38,348 nucleotides of DNA, from the NCBI RefSeq assembly GCF_005406225.1, contig NZ_NXLY01000015.1, forward strand, positions 1-38,348, in the 5' to 3' direction. Source of the stretch: Campylobacter taeniopygiae. Lineage in GTDB: Bacteria; Campylobacterota; Campylobacteria; Campylobacterales; Campylobacteraceae. The position numbers were made by a program, and so were the translations under genes. Under the pieces are notes generated by a model. That model ran no database searches and had not been told where the DNA came from. It saw only the letters and a list, made by a program, of their open reading frames with translations. Positions 8,319-16,938 of the stretch are shown here, in pieces. Numbering within the stretch: the first letter of the stretch is position 1; each line of letters starts with the position of its first letter.

Positions 8319-9116
8319 ATGAATGAAGAAATTAATTCTAACGAAAATAATCTTTTTGAAATAGTTAATGAAGATAATTCAAAAAATATAGCTATGCAAA
8401 ACTATAATGAATTATTGGAAAAATTTGAAAATCTTATAAAAATAATTATTGCTAAAATTAATGTTGGTAAGCAAAATGCACAAAATAATACAGAAGATGG
8501 TATTTTTAAAGATTTAGAAAGCAATATTATAGAGCTAGATAATACCTATTTAGCTCTTATTTCTTATTTTAAAAATCCTCCTAATGATGAAGAGAAAGAA
8601 ATTATTAATAAAACCATTTCTATTAAAAAAACAATGGAAGATTTTGCTAAATTTGCTAATGAAATTCAAAAAATATCATTGGATGATAAACTTAAACAAT
8701 ATAACGAGCAAATTAATAAATTTTGCGAAATAGTAGAATATAAACTTTCTCATAATGCAAAAAATTATAATACTTTTCTTGATCATTTTGTTGAAGATGG
8801 AAAACAAAAATTGAATACATTTTCAGAAATTTTTACAAAAATGACAAAAAATACAAAATGGTATCTTATATTTTTTAGTTTTACTTCTATAGGGTTAGGT
8901 ATAGCTCTTGGCATTTTAATTTTGCTTACTTATATAAAATATTCAGAATATAACAATTTAAAAGAAAGAGTAAGCACAATCACTCAAGGTTTAGCCACTA
9001 TCTCTATTGATGAAAATAGTAAAGGAAGCTTTACCTTGAGCTTTGCAAAAAACAAAAAAACTATTTTCAATGAGAATAAAAATAGTATTCAAATCACACT
9101 ACAAGGAGGTGAATGA
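8319..9116 (+). CDS. Hypothetical coiled-coil membrane protein
   Basis: A 265-residue protein, family not recognised. Residues 1-180 are acidic and helical with heptad-like spacing (probable coiled coil, EENEKIIN-type segments). One strong transmembrane helix follows (about 188-214, WYLIFFSFTSIGLGIALGILILLTYI), with a short C-terminal domain after it. ATG 8319 is preferred to a TTG at 8295, which would lie inside the trbM frame. The gene overlaps nothing but starts two bases after the trbM stop. Membership in the conjugation operon suggests an inner-membrane accessory function. Confidence 0.7.
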   Translation: MNEEINSNENNLFEIVNEDNSKNIAMQNYNELLEKFENLIKIIIAKINVGKQNAQNNTEDGIFKDLESNIIELDNTYLALISYFKNPPNDEEKEIINKTISIKKTMEDFAKFANEIQKISLDDKLKQYNEQINKFCEIVEYKLSHNAKNYNTFLDHFVEDGKQKLNTFSEIFTKMTKNTKWYLIFFSFTSIGLGIALGILILLTYIKYSEYNNLKERVSTITQGLATISIDENSKGSFTLSFAKNKKTIFNENKNSIQITLQGGE

Positions 9117-9186
9117 ACAGAACAATTATATACAAAAAAATGCAAAAAACAAAAACAAATCATAAAAAATTTAAAAAGGAGAAAAA

Positions 9187-9807
9187 ATGGCATTTGGAAA
9201 ATTAGTAAATGATAAGATTGTTATTGATACCAATAATGCTTTAAACTACAAGAATAAAGAAGGTGATATTCAACAAAGAAAAGTAGATACTGCTTTAATC
9301 GATGTTATTAAAGAAGCTGGACAAGTTGCTGCAATGGAACACGGAGCTGTGCTTTTTTCAGCAAAAATAAATGATGAGTGGAAAAACTATTTTGTTAATA
9401 GAGATGAAAAAACTCACAATATAGTTTTAAAACCTACAAATTCACAAAATAGAGATGATTTCATATATATCAACTCTAACATAAATGAGCAAGGTTATTT
9501 TTACTATACAATTAATCAAAAGCGAGAAGCTGCAAAAGAATTAATTGAAGGAATTGGGATTATAGAACACCAAAACCAAGATGGAACTAAAAGTCACTAT
9601 TTAGAAACTAATGTAAGGCTTTACAATGAAGAATTAAAACAGGAACTTAAAGAAAAAGGTAATGAGTTTATAGCTGTAATTTCAAATGCTGGAATTAGAA
9701 TTGTTAATGAAGCTGAAATGAAAGCACAAAAACAAGAACAACAAATACAGCAAACTCAAGAAATTAAAGAGCCTGAAAAAACTCAAAACCAAGAGTTTGG
9801 AAGATAA
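9187..9807 (+). CDS. Hypothetical soluble protein ending the T4SS operon
   Basis: A 206-residue soluble protein, not recognised. The first 165 residues look like an ordered alpha/beta domain (HGAVLFSAKINDEWKNYFVN, DDFIYINSNINEQGYFYY). The tail is Gln/Glu-rich and low in complexity (about 172-206). A strong AAAAAGGAG ribosome site lies six bases before ATG 9187. The 70-bp gap before it has no gene. Immediately after its stop there is a hairpin terminator, so it is likely the last gene of the recombinase-virB-virD4 transcription unit. Confidence 0.72.
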   Translation: MAFGKLVNDKIVIDTNNALNYKNKEGDIQQRKVDTALIDVIKEAGQVAAMEHGAVLFSAKINDEWKNYFVNRDEKTHNIVLKPTNSQNRDDFIYINSNINEQGYFYYTINQKREAAKELIEGIGIIEHQNQDGTKSHYLETNVRLYNEELKQELKEKGNEFIAVISNAGIRIVNEAEMKAQKQEQQIQQTQEIKEPEKTQNQEFGR

Positions 9808-9836
9808 AAATATGCACCTCATAAAGGTGCATATTT
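9808..9836 (+). terminator. Hairpin terminator of the T4SS operon
   Basis: A perfect 12-bp inverted repeat, AAATATGCACCT at 9808-9819 and AGGTGCATATTT at 9825-9836 with a 5-base loop, directly after the stop codon at 9805-9807. It is strong for such AT-rich DNA. Confidence 0.75.
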
Positions 9837-9872
9837 ATAGTTATTATTATTTATTAATAGTAACTATAAATA
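9836..9872. promoter_or_regulatory. Palindromic operator-like site upstream of the topoisomerase gene
   Basis: Within the 262-bp gap 9808-10069, TATAGTTA (9836-9843) and TAACTATA (9861-9868) form inverted arms. AATAGTAACTATAAATA (9856-9872) differs by only one central base from 33617-33633 in front of eexN. A further TAACTATTA-like half-site lies near 10003. The rest of the gap is very AT-rich with repeated TTAATAAT runs and a TATATAAC near 9990 that could be a -10 element. No gene was seen in the gap. Confidence 0.45.
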
Positions 9873-10069
9873 ACAAATTTAAAAGTTATTTTTTGACAAG
9901 ATGAGTAGTTTTACAAAAAATCAAACTATAGAAAAATCGATAGCAAAAAAATATCAATATCTTTAAAATAGTATATTTAAATTAATAATATATAACATTA
10001 ATAACTATTATTTTCTAATATTTATTAATAATATAGCAAACAATAAGATAAGATTTTTGAAAGGCAAAA

Positions 10070-12262
10070 ATGAGATTATTTATAGCTGAAAAACCCGAAC
10101 TTGGTAAAGCAATTGCAGAAGGACTAGATGGCAATTATAAAAGCGGAGAAGGATATATACAAAAAGGTGATAATATTGTTACTTGGGCTTTTGGACATAT
10201 TCTAGAGCTTGCTAAACCTGAAGAATATGATGAAAAATATAAGTTATGGAAACTTGAAGACTTACCACTACCCATTAAAGAATTTAAATATTTGCCCAAA
10301 AAAGAAAGTAAAAAACAATTAAAAATTATTTGCGATTTAATCCATAGCGACAAGATTACTTCTATTGTAAATTGTGGGGATGCGGATGATGAGGGTCAAA
10401 TTCTTGTTGATGAAATTATTCAATACTCCAAAACTTCTAAACCTGTATTTAGGGTTTTAATTAATGATTTAACACCAAAAGCAGTAAAAGAAGAAATAGC
10501 AAAAATTAAGCCAAATGCAGATTTTAAAGGAATGAGCGAAAGAGGTTTTGCAAGAAGTCAAGCAGATTGGATAGTAGGCATAAATCTTACTAGGGCGTAT
10601 ACCATAATGGCACGAAAAAATGGATATGAGGGCATTTTAAGCGTAGGTAGAGTTCAAACGCCTATTTTGGCTCTTATAGTTAATAGAGATAAAGAATTTG
10701 AAAATTTTAAAAGTATAAATTATTATTCTTTGCTAGGTGATTTTAATATCAACAATAATACTATTAAAGCAAGATTGAAAACAGAAGATAAAATTTTAGA
10801 TGAAAATTTAGCTAAAGAGATCAAAGAATCTTGTGAAAACCAAAATGCAAAAATTAATTTAAAAATAGAAAACAAAAAGGAATATCCACCGCTACCTTAT
10901 AATCTACTTGTTTTACAAGCTGAATGTGCAAAACTTTTTGGTTTTAGCCCTGATAAAACATTAGAAATCACTCAAAATTTAAGAGAAAAACACAAGGCTA
11001 TAACTTATAATAGATCAGATTGTCAATATTTACCTGAAACAATGTTTGAACAAGCACCAAATATTTTAAATATTATAAAGGAAAATTTAAATTCTAATGA
11101 TGAAATTCAAGCTCTCATTGCTAGCAGTGATTTAACAATAAAAAGCAAGGCTTTTAACGATGCTAACATTTCAGCACACTATGGAATAATCCCTACCCAA
11201 AATAAAATTTCATCGCAATTAACTCAAGATGAATTAGTCGTTTACAATCTAATCGCTAAAAGATTTATTATCCAATTCTTTCATCCGAGAGAATATCAAA
11301 CTAATACAATTAATTTAGAAGTAAATCAAAGAATTTTTACCGCTACTCAAAACAAGACAACAAAAAGTGGTTTTAGAAGTCTTTGGCAAAATATAGATAG
11401 CGAAGAGGAACAAGAAAATAATGAGAATGATATAAACGATTTATCTATCTTAAAAAATGGTGATATTGCAAAATGCTCTTTGATACAAATTGAAAAAAAG
11501 CAAACAAAGCCACGCCCTTACTACACTATGACAACGCTACTTAAAGATTTAAATAGTGTCGCAAAGTATGTGTCTGATGAAAGAATTAAAAAATTACTGA
11601 TTGAAAAAGACAAAGACAAAAAAGGTGAAAGTGGTGGTATAGGAACACCTGCAACAAGATCTAATCATATAAAAACATTAATTGAAAGAGAGTATATAGA
11701 AGTAAGTAAAGATAAAAAACAAATTATCAAATCCACTAAAAAAGGTAGAGATTTAATTAAACTTTCTCCAAAATCACTTATTACTCCTGACATGACAGCA
11801 TTGTGGTTTGAGCAACAAAAAATGATAGAAATATCAGAATTAAGAAGAGAACAATTCTTAGAAGAAATCACAAAAGAAGTAATTAGCGAAATTCAAAGAA
11901 TTGATAAAAATCAAGAGTTTAAAATACTAGATAATGAAAACAAACCAAAAATTCAATGTCCGCAATGCAATAAAGGATTTTTAACCAAACGAAAAGGGAA
12001 ATATGGAAACTTTTGGGGTTGTAGTGAATTTAAACAAGGTTGCAAAGCCATTTATCCTGATAACAAAGGCACACCAAACTTTGAAACAAAACAAGCAAGC
12101 AACGATACTACTCATAAATGTCCGCAATGCAATAAAGGATTTTTACAAAGAATAAAAAGTAAAAATGGTAATAGTTGGTGGTGGGGTTGTAGTGAATTTA
12201 AACAAGGTTGCAAGGCTATGTATTATGACGATAATGGAAAACCTAAAATAATAAATGTATAA
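10070..12262 (+). CDS. Plasmid type IA DNA topoisomerase (TopB/TraE-like)
   Basis: A 730-residue topoisomerase that cuts and passes single strands through a 5'-phosphotyrosine. The TOPRIM domain starts at residue 1 (FIAEKPELGKAIAEGL, Glu7) and carries the acidic triad in GDADDEGQ (Asp104, Asp106, Glu108). GILSVGRVQTPILALIVNRD marks the second domain. The active-site Tyr is 313 in ITYNRSDCQYLPE, with HYGIIPT later. The C-terminus holds two almost identical four-Cys zinc ribbons (CPQCNKGF...GCSEFKQGC). The length is near that of plasmid TopB/TraE enzymes, which help replication and transfer. It has its own promoter region and a modest GAAAGG ribosome site. Confidence 0.93.
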   Translation: MRLFIAEKPELGKAIAEGLDGNYKSGEGYIQKGDNIVTWAFGHILELAKPEEYDEKYKLWKLEDLPLPIKEFKYLPKKESKKQLKIICDLIHSDKITSIVNCGDADDEGQILVDEIIQYSKTSKPVFRVLINDLTPKAVKEEIAKIKPNADFKGMSERGFARSQADWIVGINLTRAYTIMARKNGYEGILSVGRVQTPILALIVNRDKEFENFKSINYYSLLGDFNINNNTIKARLKTEDKILDENLAKEIKESCENQNAKINLKIENKKEYPPLPYNLLVLQAECAKLFGFSPDKTLEITQNLREKHKAITYNRSDCQYLPETMFEQAPNILNIIKENLNSNDEIQALIASSDLTIKSKAFNDANISAHYGIIPTQNKISSQLTQDELVVYNLIAKRFIIQFFHPREYQTNTINLEVNQRIFTATQNKTTKSGFRSLWQNIDSEEEQENNENDINDLSILKNGDIAKCSLIQIEKKQTKPRPYYTMTTLLKDLNSVAKYVSDERIKKLLIEKDKDKKGESGGIGTPATRSNHIKTLIEREYIEVSKDKKQIIKSTKKGRDLIKLSPKSLITPDMTALWFEQQKMIEISELRREQFLEEITKEVISEIQRIDKNQEFKILDNENKPKIQCPQCNKGFLTKRKGKYGNFWGCSEFKQGCKAIYPDNKGTPNFETKQASNDTTHKCPQCNKGFLQRIKSKNGNSWWWGCSEFKQGCKAMYYDDNGKPKIINV

Positions 12263-12367
12263 TATTAATAAATATTAATTTATTTTAATTAATATTAATA
12301 AATAATATTTTTCAAATATAAAGAATTTTATGATTATGTAAAAATATTTTTTGAGAGGAGGTAAATT
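12263..12367. promoter_or_regulatory. AT-rich promoter region with TTAATAAATATTAAT repeats
   Basis: The 105-bp gap holds nested repeats of ATTAATAAATATTAAT (12265-12305) and no gene. The same vocabulary recurs in front of several other plasmid transcription units (around 10010, 19370, 21210 and 33590). A strong AGAGGAGGT Shine-Dalgarno ends the gap before ATG 12368. Confidence 0.35.
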
Positions 12368-13789
12368 ATGGAAGAAAAAAATAAATATAATCAATGCTTG
12401 TTGCTTAATGGCTATGAGTTTTTAGATTTTGAAAATACTAAAAATACAACCTTAAAAGAATGGTTAAAAGATGAAAATTTTTTGCTTTTTATTAAAAGCA
12501 TTCCAAAAGATTATATTTTTATTATAAAAAAATATGGCATAGCTAATGGAATATTTTTGACACATAAAAAAACTTTTGAATTCGCTCAAAAAATACTAGA
12601 AAAAGTCAAAGATATAAATTTTGACTTTTCTTATAGTGAATTTGAATTTAATCAAAATATTTTTTACGCATTAAATTTTGAAAATAAAGAAATTTCATTT
12701 ACGGAACTTGTTTTTAGTTTTAAAATAAATTCATTGGATAGAGAAAGTTTTGATATTAGTAACATTTATAATAAAAAACATTTCATCATACAAAAAGATA
12801 ATAGCTTAATTACCTTTAAATATAGAAAAATTCAAAGCAAGGGTTTTAATCTTGTTTTTTTATTAGAAAATAATATTTTAAAAAATTATTATTTTAACTA
12901 TTTAGAAAAAATAAATCCTTATATTGCCAAAGATTTTAAAAATATCAAAGAAAATCATTCTTTTGAAATATATAAGCTTTTAAGAATAGATTTTAATGTT
13001 TTAATCAATTGTCATAGCGTTCAAGAAGTTATAGAAAAATCATTAAATACTAAAATTAATTTCAATCTAAATAAATTTGATATCCACTTGGCTTTATCTT
13101 TTGCAATTTCTTTAAATTTTATTGCAAAAAACGAACAGAATAAATTGTATAAATTTGTTTTGGAGAATAACAAATTAATATATGATTATATTGATTTTAT
13201 TAATAATAATTTTGCCAACGAGCATTTTATTAAAATAAAATACAAAAGAAAAAAATACAAAATTATTAATATTGCCTCATTTTTATTGTATCACAAATTA
13301 AAACCACAGAAAGAAAGCTATCAAAATGAATTTCTTGAAATTTATATACTAATAAATGATTATATTAAATTAAGCTATGAAACAAATAATTTAATTAACC
13401 TTAACATTAATTCTATAAATAGAATAACAAACGAACATAATGTTTTAACGATAGAATTAGAAAAAAAACAAATTCCAAAAAATAAAAAACTTAAAATTAA
13501 AGAAGATTTTATCAATTTAAAACTTCCAGAAGAATTTAAACTAATAGAAACGCATAAAGAACTTTACTTGCACGGAATGGAGCAAAAAAATTGCGTTTAT
13601 ACAAGAAGAAGAGAAATTGAAGACGGCTTAAGTGCCATTTATAGTTTAAATTACGAAGGAGGAGTTTATACATTGGAAATTTTCAAAAGAAAAAATAAAT
13701 TTGCAATTAAGGAAATCAAAGCAAAATATAATGAATTTGCAAATAAAGAAGTTATAAATTTTGTTGAAAAAAGCCTGAAAGCTGTTTAA
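12368..13789 (+). CDS. PcfJ-like domain protein
   Basis: A 473-residue protein. The C-terminal 100 residues match the PcfJ-like pattern: LKLPEEFKLIETHKELYLHG, then MEQKNCVYTRRREIEDGLSA with the conserved Asn-Cys-Val, and IYSLNYEGGVYTLEIFKRK. The N-terminal 370 residues are AT-driven (rich in Ile, Asn, Lys, Phe) and not recognised. PcfJ is named from a conjugative plasmid of enterococci, and related proteins are scattered on mobile elements with no settled biochemical role. It has one of the strongest ribosome sites in the window. A small gene follows 18 bases later. Confidence 0.7.
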   Translation: MEEKNKYNQCLLLNGYEFLDFENTKNTTLKEWLKDENFLLFIKSIPKDYIFIIKKYGIANGIFLTHKKTFEFAQKILEKVKDINFDFSYSEFEFNQNIFYALNFENKEISFTELVFSFKINSLDRESFDISNIYNKKHFIIQKDNSLITFKYRKIQSKGFNLVFLLENNILKNYYFNYLEKINPYIAKDFKNIKENHSFEIYKLLRIDFNVLINCHSVQEVIEKSLNTKINFNLNKFDIHLALSFAISLNFIAKNEQNKLYKFVLENNKLIYDYIDFINNNFANEHFIKIKYKRKKYKIINIASFLLYHKLKPQKESYQNEFLEIYILINDYIKLSYETNNLINLNINSINRITNEHNVLTIELEKKQIPKNKKLKIKEDFINLKLPEEFKLIETHKELYLHGMEQKNCVYTRRREIEDGLSAIYSLNYEGGVYTLEIFKRKNKFAIKEIKAKYNEFANKEVINFVEKSLKAV

Positions 13790-13807
13790 AAAATACAAGG
13801 AGTTAAA

Positions 13808-13987
13808 ATGAATACAAACAAAATTACAGATTTACACATACAAATTTCAAAGGAAGACTTGAAAATTTTAGATTTACTACTTAAAGCCAATGAGTATTCT
13901 AATATTGTTTTTTATTGCGAAAACGATGAAGAACATTTTATTTTTACAGAAGTAAAACTTGGAAATTATTTTTGCATAAACAGATGA
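13808..13987 (+). CDS. Small hypothetical protein at the left edge of the resistance island
   Basis: A 59-residue ORF (MNTNKITDLHIQISKEDLKI ... NYFCINR) with AAGGAG seven bases before the ATG. Codon use is typical of the plasmid. Foreign DNA begins within a few bases of its stop codon, so its true C-terminus may have been replaced by the insertion. The plasmid gene fragment on the other side of the island (18636-18824) could be the missing part of this or another gene. Function unknown. Confidence 0.6.
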   Translation: MNTNKITDLHIQISKEDLKILDLLLKANEYSNIVFYCENDEEHFIFTEVKLGNYFCINR

Positions 13988-13990
13988 TTA

Positions 13991-14018
13991 GTGGCAGGGG
14001 GAAATCCTGCCGCTTTTT
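13991..14018 (+). terminator. Hairpin terminator upstream of the tet promoter
   Basis: GGCAGG at 13993-13998 pairs with CCTGCC at 14006-14011 and is followed by GCTTTTTC. It is GC-rich compared with its left neighbour and looks like the first part of the incoming DNA. It would insulate the tet promoter from upstream transcription. Confidence 0.6.
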
Positions 14019-14036
14019 CTGCTTTAGTTTGTCAGC

Positions 14037-14065
14037 TTGACAAATAAAGGGTTAAAGAATATAAT
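14037..14065 (+). promoter_or_regulatory. Promoter of the tet(O)-type gene
   Basis: Perfect -35 TTGACA (14037-14042) and -10 TATAAT (14060-14065) with a 17-base spacer. It lies about 280 bases before the tet start, in the arrangement known for the tet(M)/tet(O) family, with a long regulated leader. Confidence 0.85.
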
Positions 14066-14097
14066 TAGATTCAGTATTATACAAGGAGTTAATAAAT

Positions 14098-14121
14098 ATG
14101 CGGCAAGGTATTCTTAAATAA
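14098..14121 (+). CDS. Leader peptide of the tet attenuator
   Basis: The seven-codon ORF MRQGILK with ACAAGGAGTT in front. It is followed by the inverted-repeat system of the leader, where GTATTCTTAAA just after the start pairs with TTTAAGAATAC around 14202-14212. In the tet(M)/tet(O) family, ribosome behaviour on such leaders controls read-through into the resistance gene. Confidence 0.6.
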   Translation: MRQGILK

Positions 14122-14273
14122 ACTGTCAATTTGATAGTGGGAACAAAAAGTAGCAGTCCCGTTTCACTTTTAATATGGGGCTTAGTTTTTTGTACCCAGT
14201 TTAAGAATACTTTTATCATGTGATTTTATATGCCCGAAAACATATAAGTGTTTTGGGGCTATTGGAGTTATTT

Positions 14274-14310
14274 ACCCAGTGATAGGAGTATTTATCACTG
14301 GGTATTTTTA
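14274..14310 (+). terminator. Transcription attenuator of the tet gene
   Basis: A perfect 11-bp stem, ACCCAGTGATA (14274-14284) with TATCACTGGGT (14293-14303), followed by ATTTTTA and a second GCCCTTTTTTGGG element. It lies between the leader peptide and the tet ribosome site (AGGAGG near 14333). Its place and shape match the tet(M)-family attenuator. Confidence 0.75.
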
Positions 14311-14345
14311 TGCCCTTTTTTGGGTGTTGATAGGAGGAAAATCAC

Positions 14346-16263
14346 ATGAAAATAATTAACTTAGGCATTCTGGCTCACGTTGACGCAGGAAAGACAACAT
14401 TAACGGAAAGTTTATTGTATACCAGTGGTGCAATTGCAGAACTAGGGAGCGTAGATGAAGGCACAACAAGGACAGATACAATGAATTTGGAGCGTCAAAG
14501 GGGAATCACTATCCAGACAGCAGTGACATCTTTTCAGTGGGAGGATGTAAAAGTCAACATTATAGATACGCCAGGCCATATGGATTTTTTGGCGGAAGTA
14601 TACCGTTCTTTATCCGTATTAGACGGAGCAGTATTATTAGTTTCTGCAAAGGATGGCATACAGGCACAGACCCGTATACTGTTTCATGCACTACAGATAA
14701 TGAAGATTCCGACAATTTTTTTCATCAATAAAATTGACCAAGAGGGGATTGATTTGCCAATGGTATATCGGGAAATGAAAGCAAAGCTTTCTTCGGAAAT
14801 TATAGTGAAGCAAAAGGTTGGGCAGCATCCCCATATAAATGTAACGGACAATGACGATATGGAACAGTGGGATGCGGTAATTATGGGAAACGATGAACTA
14901 TTAGAGAAATATATGTCATGGAAACCGTTTAAAATGTCAGAACTGGAACAGGAAGAAAACAGGAGATTCCAAAACGGAACGTTATTTCCCGTTTATCACG
15001 GAAGCGCTAAAAACAATCTGGGGATTCGGCAGCTTATAGAAGTAATTGCCAGTAAATTTTATTCATCAACGCCTGAAGGTCAATCTGAACTATGCGGGCA
15101 GGTTTTTAAGATTGAATATTCGGAAGAAAGACAACGTCTTGCATATGTACGCCTTTATGGCGGAATCCTGCATTTGCGGGATTCGGTTAGAATATCGGAA
15201 AAGGAAAAAATAAAAATTACAGAAATGTATACTTCAATAAATGGTGAATTATGTAAAATTGATAAGGCTTATTCCGGGGAAATTGTTATTTTGCAAAATG
15301 AGTTTTTGAAGCTAAATAGTGTTCTTGGAGATACAAAGCTATTGCCACAGAGAGAGAATTGAAAATCCTCTCCCTATGCTCCAAACAACTGTTGAACCGA
15401 GCAAACCTCAACAAAGGGAAATGTTACTTGATGCACTTTTAGAAATCTCCGACAGTGACCCGCTTCTACAATATTATGTGGATACTACAACGCATGAGAT
15501 TATACTTTCTTTTTTGGGGAATGTGCAGATGGAAGTCATTTGTGCCATCCTTGAGGAAAAATATCATGTGGAGGCAGAAATAAAAGAGCCTACTGTTATA
15601 TATATGGAAAGACCGCTTAGAAAAGCAGAATATACCATCCACATAGAAGTCCCGCCAAATCCTTTCTGGGCTTCTGTCGGGTTGTCCATAGAGCCGCTCC
15701 CTATTGGAAGCGGAGTGCAGTATGAAAGCAGAGTTTCACTTGGATATTTAAATCAATCGTTCCAAAATGCGGTTATGGAGGGGGTTCTTTATGGCTGCGA
15801 GCAGGGGCTGTATGGATGGAAAGTGACAGACTGTAAAATCTGTTTTGAATATGGATTGTATTATAGTCCTGTAAGTACCCCCGCAGACTTTCGGCTGCTT
15901 TCCCCTATCGTATTGGAGCAGGCTTTAAAAAAAGCAGGGACAGAACTATTAGAGCCATATCTCCACTTTGAAATTTATGCACCGCAGGAATATCTCTCAC
16001 GGGCGTATCATGATGCTCCAAGGTATTGTGCAGATATTGTAAGTACTCAGATAAAGAATGACGAGGTCATTCTGAAAGGAGAAATCCCTGCTAGATGTAT
16101 TCAAGAATACAGGAACGATTTAACTTCTTTCACAAATGGGCAGGGAGTCTGCTTGACAGAGTTAAAAGGATACCAGCCAGCTATTGGTAAATTTATTTGC
16201 CAACCCCGCCGCCCGAATAGCCGTATAGATAAGGTTCGGCATATGTTCCACAAGTTAGCTTAA
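14346..16263 (+). pseudogene. tet(O/M/O): Mosaic tet(O/M/O) ribosomal protection gene, frameshifted
   Basis: An EF-G-like GTPase that removes tetracycline from the ribosome; the family length is 639 residues. G1 [10 protein letters not shown]3 DTPGH and G4 NKID are intact near the N-terminus. Residues 1 to about 258 and the part after [19 protein letters not shown] read as Tet(O). The stretch [20 protein letters not shown] to about [20 protein letters not shown] reads as Tet(M), so this is a mosaic; the comparison is from memory. Near 15349-15356, in an AG dinucleotide tract, two bases are missing. The first frame stops at 15360-15362 after 338 codons and the rest continues in another frame to 16263. 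Adding two bases restores exactly 640 codons. As written the gene encodes no full protein; a sequencing error is the alternative. Confidence 0.88.
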
Positions 16264-16314
16264 CAGCTTGCAAAAGTCATATAAAATGAGATTTGAAAGG
16301 ATTAGAGACTAATT

Positions 16315-16488
16315 ATGATGAAATGCGAATGGATATTGTGTCCTGTTTGTGGGAGCAAAACCCGTAATAAAATTAGGAAGGACACTGTTTTGGAGAATTA
16401 TCCCCTTTATTGTCCAAAATGCAGACAAGAAAGATTGATTAAAGTTGACAACTTGAAGATAACTGTCATCAAAGAGCCAGACGCTTAA
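16315..16488 (+). CDS. Cysteine-rich KTR-domain protein
   Basis: A 57-residue zinc-ribbon protein starting MMKCEWILCPVCGSKTRNKI, with the pair CPVC and the pair CPKC (YCPKCRQE) typical of the small Cys-rich KTR family. Members are common in Firmicutes mobile DNA, often downstream of tet genes, and their role is unknown. GAAAGGATT lies upstream. It supports a Firmicutes source for the island, and it is followed at once by a strong terminator, so it probably shares the tet transcript. Confidence 0.75.
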   Translation: MMKCEWILCPVCGSKTRNKIRKDTVLENYPLYCPKCRQERLIKVDNLKITVIKEPDA

Positions 16489-16493
16489 GACGC

Positions 16494-16540
16494 AGAGCCG
16501 ATGAAATTGTGGAACAATTCACGAATCATCGGCTCTTTTT
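16494..16540 (+). terminator. Strong intrinsic terminator after the tet unit
   Basis: AGAGCCGATGA (16494-16504) pairs with TCATCGGCTCT (16526-16536), followed by TTTTGTTT. An inner stem AATTG/CAATT extends it. It is GC-rich and of classic Rho-independent form. Confidence 0.85.
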
Positions 16541-16619
16541 GTTTCGTATTTGAAAGAACAAACTCACCAAATAAAAAAAACGATATTCGGGTGGGTTATT
16601 TTGTTATACCCTAAATTAC

Positions 16620-16901
16620 CCTCTGAGTAAGCACGACCTTAAAGACTTAAAGGAACGGTGCAACGAGCAGAGCTGGGAACAGGGCTTGCATGTGCCGGAG
16701 AAAGGAAAGACATTTGCTGGAGAAGTCCGGGAAGAAACGGTGGCATGGAGCAAAGACACCTACCAGCTTTTGAAACAGGCAGAGCAGGGAAAGGTCAAAA
16801 GCTATGTGCAGGATATTGCCCTTGCGGTGCTGGATTGTAAGGAAACAGCGACCAGCCGGGAAACCTTTATCCGGCTGATGAATGAAAGAGGGTACGGGGT
16901 A
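16620..16901 (+). pseudogene. Remnant of a Firmicutes mobilisation relaxase
   Basis: A frame open from about 16620 encodes LSKHDLKDLKERCNEQSWEQ, GLHVPEKGKTFAGEV, then EETVAWSKDTYQLLKQAEQG and RETFIRLMNERGYGV. This is recognisable as an internal piece of relaxases found on Firmicutes integrative elements. It has no start, lacks the catalytic N-terminal half and breaks off at GYGV, where the known aphA-3 upstream sequence begins. It is a scar from an earlier host element and not a working gene. Its GC content is much higher than the plasmid backbone. Family call from memory of such proteins. Confidence 0.65.
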
Positions 16902-16938
16902 TCTTTAAATACTGTAGAAAAGAGGAAGGAAATAATAA

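Noticed and set aside
16658-16840. 60-codon frame with Cys residues near the relaxase remnant
   Set aside because: It is out of frame with the recognisable relaxase segment covering the same bases.
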